Source of the DNA: an uncultured Porphyromonadaceae bacterium
Lineage (GTDB): Bacteria; Bacteroidota; Bacteroidia; Bacteroidales; Muribaculaceae
NCBI GenBank assembly: GCA_900554265.1
Contig: USGZ01000001.1
Location: forward strand, 1-24,737
Length of the DNA: 24,737 nucleotides
Direction: 5' to 3'
Shown: positions 21,259-24,737 of the stretch, piece by piece
How positions within the stretch are numbered: the first letter of the stretch is position 1
Layout: each line of letters begins with the position of its first letter
Notes under the pieces: generated by a model
Told to the model about the DNA's origin: nothing
Databases searched by the model: none
What the model saw: the letters and a program-made list of their open reading frames with translations, nothing else
Translations under genes and position numbers: made by a program

Positions 21259-22732
21259 CAAACTGACATATGCTGCCGTGCTGGCGGCCGCCGTCGCCTT
21301 TGCTCCCGGAGCAAACGGCCAGGCAATGTACTTCAATTCAGCGCGCGTGGCGGTCGCCGATTCGGTTTCCTCCGCCGCTCAGGCTCCGGTGTCTGCCGTC
21401 GTTCCGGGCGCCGTATCAATCGAGGACGGTGCCATCGTCGAGCCCGCGACCATGGCGGTCGATACCGTCTTTGCCCAGGCGGACACCGTCGCCGGCCCGA
21501 TATGGCCCCTTCTGCCTGACTTTACCGACGTCGATTCCTATCTTGCCGCCACACGCGAGATGCCCTACGACACGGTAGTCGCCTTCCGCGCGCTTCCGCG
21601 CACCTTCTTCCTGCCGGCAGTGTTCACATCCTTCGAGTACGACAGGGGCCTTAATCCCCTGAGCGCCGACTATTCCGGCGAGCCGGCGCTACGCTGGGTC
21701 GAGGAGGAGCAGGCCGGGGCCAATGCGATAGAGCGCATCAGCCGCTACCTCTACTATGAGCATCCCGAAGCCGTTGCCTACAACATCAACCTGCTGCCGG
21801 AGGCGCCGAAGCGCTATGAGGCCGTCGTCAATCCCGAGGACCACACCATAGAAATCAAGGAACTGCCTACGGCTGGAGAGGTGGCCACCACCGTAAAAGC
21901 CGCCGAAGTGCGCAAGAAACACTGGCTCAACACCTTCACGGCCTCGCTTCAGTTCTCCCAGGCTTATGTTTCCCCGAACTGGTATCAGGGCGGCAACAAC
22001 AACCTCAACGCCCTCGGCAACATATACTACAACACGAAGCTCAACCAGGCCTATCATCCGACGCTGCTGTTCGAGACCACGATGCAGTACAAGCTCGGCG
22101 TCAACAACGCTCCTGACGACAAACTCCACGACTACAATATCAGCGACGACCTTTTCCAGATTACCAGTACCTTCGGTGTCAAGGCCGCCCGCCGGTGGTA
22201 CTACTCCGTCTCGGCCCTGTTCAAGACGCAGCTGCTGAATTCCTACAAGAGCAACTCGCCGGACATGCGCGCCGCCTTCATGTCGCCGGGCGAACTCAAC
22301 GTCGGCTTCGGTATGACTTACAATTATACCAACCCGAAAAAGACCATCCAGTTCGACGCCTCCATCGCCCCGCTGTCGTACAACCTGAAGACCTGCATCA
22401 ACCGCAACATCGATCCGACGCTATACGAGATTTCCGAAGGCCGCAAGACCAAGCACAAGTTCGGTTCGAGCAGCGAGCTCAAGTTCTCCTGGAAAATCTG
22501 CTACAACATCAGCTACAAGTCGCGCCTGTTCGCCTTCACGGACTACTCCGCGGCTTATGCGGACTGGGAGAACACCATCGACTTCGAAATCAACCGATTC
22601 CTGAGCACCCAGCTCTACGTTCACGCCCGCTACGACACCTCTACGCCGCGCTGCGACGACCCGGACTGGCACAAGCTGCAGATCAAGGAAATCCTCTCGA
22701 TAGGCTTCTCCTATAAATTCAGCAGTATTTAA
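21242..22732 (+). CDS. DUF3078 outer-membrane beta-barrel protein
   Basis: The 496-residue exported protein has a signal peptide ([20 protein letters not shown]...), with likely cleavage after GANG leaving QAMYF. Residues about 20-220 form an unusual Ala/Val-rich then acidic N-terminal part without a recognised family. The C-terminal half (about 235-496) is DUF3078: LQFSQAYVSPNWYQGGNNNLNALGNIYYN, then many alternating beta-strands (LLFETTMQYKLGV, YYSVSALFKTQLL, LNVGFGMTYNYTNPKKTIQFDASIAPLSYN) ending IGFSYKFSSI. A C-terminal aromatic-rich strand of this kind fits a barrel. Function is unknown. A longer in-frame reading from 21203 lies inside ubiE and lacks the signal at its end, so 21242 is chosen. 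It follows ubiE with a 17-base overlap, where aroE sits in Bacteroides (from memory). Confidence 0.86.
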   Translation: MTLALSKLTYAAVLAAAVAFAPGANGQAMYFNSARVAVADSVSSAAQAPVSAVVPGAVSIEDGAIVEPATMAVDTVFAQADTVAGPIWPLLPDFTDVDSYLAATREMPYDTVVAFRALPRTFFLPAVFTSFEYDRGLNPLSADYSGEPALRWVEEEQAGANAIERISRYLYYEHPEAVAYNINLLPEAPKRYEAVVNPEDHTIEIKELPTAGEVATTVKAAEVRKKHWLNTFTASLQFSQAYVSPNWYQGGNNNLNALGNIYYNTKLNQAYHPTLLFETTMQYKLGVNNAPDDKLHDYNISDDLFQITSTFGVKAARRWYYSVSALFKTQLLNSYKSNSPDMRAAFMSPGELNVGFGMTYNYTNPKKTIQFDASIAPLSYNLKTCINRNIDPTLYEISEGRKTKHKFGSSSELKFSWKICYNISYKSRLFAFTDYSAAYADWENTIDFEINRFLSTQLYVHARYDTSTPRCDDPDWHKLQIKEILSIGFSYKFSSI

Positions 22733-22743
22733 TACTATATGAT

Positions 22744-23250
22744 ATGAACCCGCGCGCGTTCCTCACGGCGGCGATTCTGGCCCTTGCGGCAAGCGCCGGA
22801 GCCGGCGAGCCGCCGGAACGCCTGCATGGCGGAGTCTGCTCCGCGCCCTGCGGCGGCGTATGGCGCATGATGCCCGGCGGGGCCGTATTCTCGGTCGAGG
22901 ATGCCGGGCGCCAGGACACCTACACCATGCGCCTGCTCGATTCGCCGGACTTCACCGCCCCCGCTGGCGCAACAATCGGTACCCTCAGGGCCACGGCACG
23001 CCCGGCGACCTACGACGCCGAAATATACTCGAAGCCCGGCAGCGGCCGCTCGGCCCATCACTTCATCGTCGAGGTCGACGAGCGCCTGGGCCGCATGTAC
23101 ATGCGCGCCTACGACCCGCACGGCCGCATTTCGCTGCGCCGCTGGATTCCCTACTTTTTCCGCGCCGGCTACCGCGAGGGCGAACACCCCGACGAGCTTG
23201 ACGGCGCCGTGCGGATTGCTCCGCGGCCTGCCGGACCCGTAATTCTATGA
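22744..23250 (+). CDS. Exported protein of unknown function
   Basis: I do not recognise this 168-residue protein. An N-terminal signal peptide is clear (MNPRAFLTAAILALAASAGAG). The mature part has alternating strands, two cysteines close together (GGVCSAPCGG), and the conserved-looking stretches IYSKPGSGRSAHHFIVEVDERLGRMYMRAYDPHGRISLRRWIPYFFRAGYREGEHPDE. It begins 11 bases after the DUF3078 gene and its stop overlaps the next start by four bases (ATGA). Context suggests co-export with the outer-membrane protein and the next gene. GC content is very high. The frame and signal peptide support a real gene. Confidence 0.72.
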   Translation: MNPRAFLTAAILALAASAGAGEPPERLHGGVCSAPCGGVWRMMPGGAVFSVEDAGRQDTYTMRLLDSPDFTAPAGATIGTLRATARPATYDAEIYSKPGSGRSAHHFIVEVDERLGRMYMRAYDPHGRISLRRWIPYFFRAGYREGEHPDELDGAVRIAPRPAGPVIL

Positions 23251-23762
23251 AACGTCTGCCGCTGATACTCGCCCTCCTATGCCTGGGCACCGTGCTGACT
23301 GCCGGCGGCCGCAATACGCGCACCACGCGCAGCGGCCTGCACCGCATAGCCGAGCCGGCGCCGGCCGATACCGCCGAGGCCGTGGCGAGTGCAGAGTCGG
23401 TGGAATCCTCGGTAATCGTGCGGCCGGACAGCACGCGCCTGAAAATCCGCGGCTACGACAAGCCTCTGCGCTCGCGGCGCGAGTCCTTCTTCGTGGTCAA
23501 CACCGATACCTGCGGCTTCGATACCCTCTACCTGACACTGACGTACTACGACAACGCCGGCCGCATGCTGCATCGCCGCAGCGTGGCCGTCGAAGCCGAT
23601 GTCCCGGCGGGAGAGACGCGCAACGTCGGGATTCCCTCCTGGGACCGCCAGTATGCTTTCTATTATTATCTTTCGCCGCGGCCGACACGCGCGGCGGCGA
23701 CGCCCTACCGTGTGACAGTCAGCGTCGATTCGGTCAGAATTCTACCGTCAGGCGCACGTTGA
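23247..23762 (+). CDS. Exported beta-sandwich-like protein of unknown function
   Basis: The 171-residue product starts with a signal peptide (MKRLPLILALLCLGTVLTAGG). After a variable linker it has a compact beta-rich domain: KIRGYDKPLRSRRESFFVVNTDT, LYLTLTYYDNAGRMLHRRSVAVEADVPAGETRNVGIPSWDRQYAFYYYLSPRPTRAAATPYRVTV. The pattern of strands with YYDNAGRMLHRR and VPAGETRNV resembles FxLYD-type domains that carry a small soluble module, and similar proteins without a function occur in other Bacteroidales (from memory). The start overlaps the preceding gene by four bases. Its 3' end overlaps the convergent receptor gene by 29 bases, so its last nine codons are shared in antisense. Confidence 0.75.
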   Translation: MKRLPLILALLCLGTVLTAGGRNTRTTRSGLHRIAEPAPADTAEAVASAESVESSVIVRPDSTRLKIRGYDKPLRSRRESFFVVNTDTCGFDTLYLTLTYYDNAGRMLHRRSVAVEADVPAGETRNVGIPSWDRQYAFYYYLSPRPTRAAATPYRVTVSVDSVRILPSGAR

Positions 23763-24737
23763 ACTGGCGCCGCGTCAGGTAGTTGGGCACGGCGTACTGA
23801 ATATCGTTGACGTCCGTTACCCAGTAGTATGAGCTGACGTTGCTGATGTCCAGCAGGTTGAAGACGTCGAGCCCCAGCCACATGCTCTTGATGCCGCGCA
23901 GGGTGCCGGTACGAGGCGCTCCGTCCTCGCGCGGCGTTATCAGGCCGTAGGCCAGGCCGATGTCCACGCGCTTGTAGGCCGGGGCGCGGAAGTAACCCTT
24001 GTCGCGGCTGCTGCGCGGCGCCGTCACTGGCAGTCCGTCGCTGAAGATTCCTCGCAGGTTGAACTTGAGCTTGGGGAAGCGCGGGAAGTAGTCGGTGAAG
24101 AACAGGGCGAAGGAGTAGCGGCGGTCGGTCGGTCGGGGCACTTTGACGCCGTTGAGGGTTTCCTGCGTCTTCATCAGCGAGAAGCTCAGCCAGGAGTCGG
24201 TGCCCTGGACGAACTGCCCGAAGAGCTTGAAGTCGATGCCGGCGGCATAGCCCGAGGTCAGGTTGCGGCCGGCGTAGACTATCTTGAGATTCTCGATTTC
24301 GTAGGGAATCAAGTTGCCCATGTTCTTGTAGTACGCTTCGCCGGAGAGCTTGAAGGGCCGGTTGAGGGCGCGGAAGGTATAGTCCGTGCCGAAGATGAAC
24401 TGCAGCGAGCGCTGGCTCTTGATGTCCTTGTTCAGGGCTATGGTCATGTTGCCGTCGGCGTCCTCAATGGGCTGTCGGTACTCCTTGTAGAAGGGGCTCT
24501 GGTAGTAGAGGCCGGTTGCGAAGCGGAAGGCCAGGCGGGGGTTCGACTGCGGCACGAAGCCTACGCTGACGCGCGGGCTGACCAGGAATTCACGGTTGAA
24601 GTCCCAGTAGCTCATGCGGATGCCGCCGTTGATATTGAAGTAGCCCTTCGAGGTGTCGAGGCGGTAAGTGTCCTGAATGTAGAATGATATGCGGGAAGTG
24701 TTGATGTCGTGGCGCGAGCTGAGGTTGTAGATTACGC
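23734..24737 (-). CDS. TonB-dependent receptor, C-terminal part (cut by window edge)
   Basis: The frame is open from the stop at 23734 to the right edge of the window (about 334 codons), so the N-terminal plug and more lie outside. The visible part is a beta-barrel of the TonB-dependent receptor class: repeating amphipathic strands with aromatic girdles (FYIQDTYRL, GYFNINGGIRMSYW, RFATGLYYQSPFYKEYRQ, QFIFGTDYTFRALN, LSGEAYYKNM, GIDFKLFGQF, SWLSFSLMKT, RYSFALFFTDYFPRFPKLKFNLRGIF, GLDVFNLLDISNVSSYYW) and an end in phenylalanine (RQFNVRLTVEF). The NLLDxxNVSxYxW region followed by PRRFNxRLxxxF is the standard end. It would import a substrate using the exbB-exbD-tonB system. The ATG at 24615 is internal, not the start. 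No SusD gene is visible. Confidence 0.92.
   Translation of the reverse strand, partial: VIYNLSSRHDINTSRISFYIQDTYRLDTSKGYFNINGGIRMSYWDFNREFLVSPRVSVGFVPQSNPRLAFRFATGLYYQSPFYKEYRQPIEDADGNMTIALNKDIKSQRSLQFIFGTDYTFRALNRPFKLSGEAYYKNMGNLIPYEIENLKIVYAGRNLTSGYAAGIDFKLFGQFVQGTDSWLSFSLMKTQETLNGVKVPRPTDRRYSFALFFTDYFPRFPKLKFNLRGIFSDGLPVTAPRSSRDKGYFRAPAYKRVDIGLAYGLITPREDGAPRTGTLRGIKSMWLGLDVFNLLDISNVSSYYWVTDVNDIQYAVPNYLTRRQFNVRLTVEF

Overview
The window looks like a GC-rich member of the Bacteroidales, plausibly Muribaculaceae-like. This is inferred from gene content and signals, not from a database search. The supporting signs are: promoters of the Bacteroidetes type (TTTG about 20 bases before TAnnTTTG); almost no Shine-Dalgarno sites, with A/T-rich start regions instead; a TonB-dependent receptor and an ExbB-ExbD-TonB set; a DUF3078 outer-membrane protein; a Porphyromonas/Bacteroides-type malate dehydrogenase; a Porphyromonas-type glutaminyl cyclase; and a C-terminal NLQGIRV...GIYIRR tail typical of Prevotella and Muribaculaceae exported proteins. 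No tRNA, rRNA, CRISPR array, insertion sequence or prophage was recognised.

Layout from left to right. (1) 1-1317, minus strand: nusA (cut by the left edge) and rimP, with a promoter and two leader hairpins. One hairpin has the form of an intrinsic terminator directly before rimP. (2) 1666-3026, plus: a DUF6249-like membrane protein, an ECF sigma factor and a small two-helix membrane protein that may be its anti-sigma factor. (3) 3185-4444, minus: NAD kinase and a small protein matching only the C-terminal part of the CBS-domain protein usually found here. (4) 4565-8623, plus: pdxJ, exbB, exbD and tonB, then an AlbA_2/HATPase/HTH gene of different composition that starts on the last base of tonB. 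The nadK and pdxJ promoters are placed so that their 5' leaders would overlap. (5) 8662-13416, plus: a perfect promoter, an exported PD40 beta-propeller protein, a 1233-residue exported amidase_3 protein and a strong terminator. (6) 13453-13528: a REPIN-like pair of inverted hairpin repeats. (7) 13566-15128, minus: sufE and a glutaminyl cyclase gene. (8) 15151-15716, plus: a DUF4160-DUF2442 pair with its own promoter. (9) 15854-16923, minus: mdh. (10) 16959-18296, minus: two membrane proteins of unknown function. (11) 18505-23762, plus: a six-gene run of phoH, purC, ubiE/menG, a DUF3078 outer-membrane protein and two unknown exported proteins. (12) 23734-24737, minus: the C-terminal third or more of a TonB-dependent receptor.

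Most genes are core housekeeping in conserved Bacteroidales neighbourhoods: translation and transcription (rimP, nusA), NADP and pyridoxal phosphate synthesis, energised outer-membrane transport, Fe-S cluster assembly, central carbon metabolism, and purine and menaquinone synthesis. Two exported proteins (8741 and 21242) would expose an N-terminal glutamine after signal-peptide cleavage. That is the substrate for the glutaminyl cyclase encoded at 14053.

The most unusual signal is not a gene. Four separate gene-free gaps each carry a short array of 10-bp units around the palindrome GATTAATC (1458-1501, 3042-3101, 15730-15759, 18352-18396). The period is close to one helical turn, and two arrays end in inverted order so that they could fold. 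I know of no described element with these properties.
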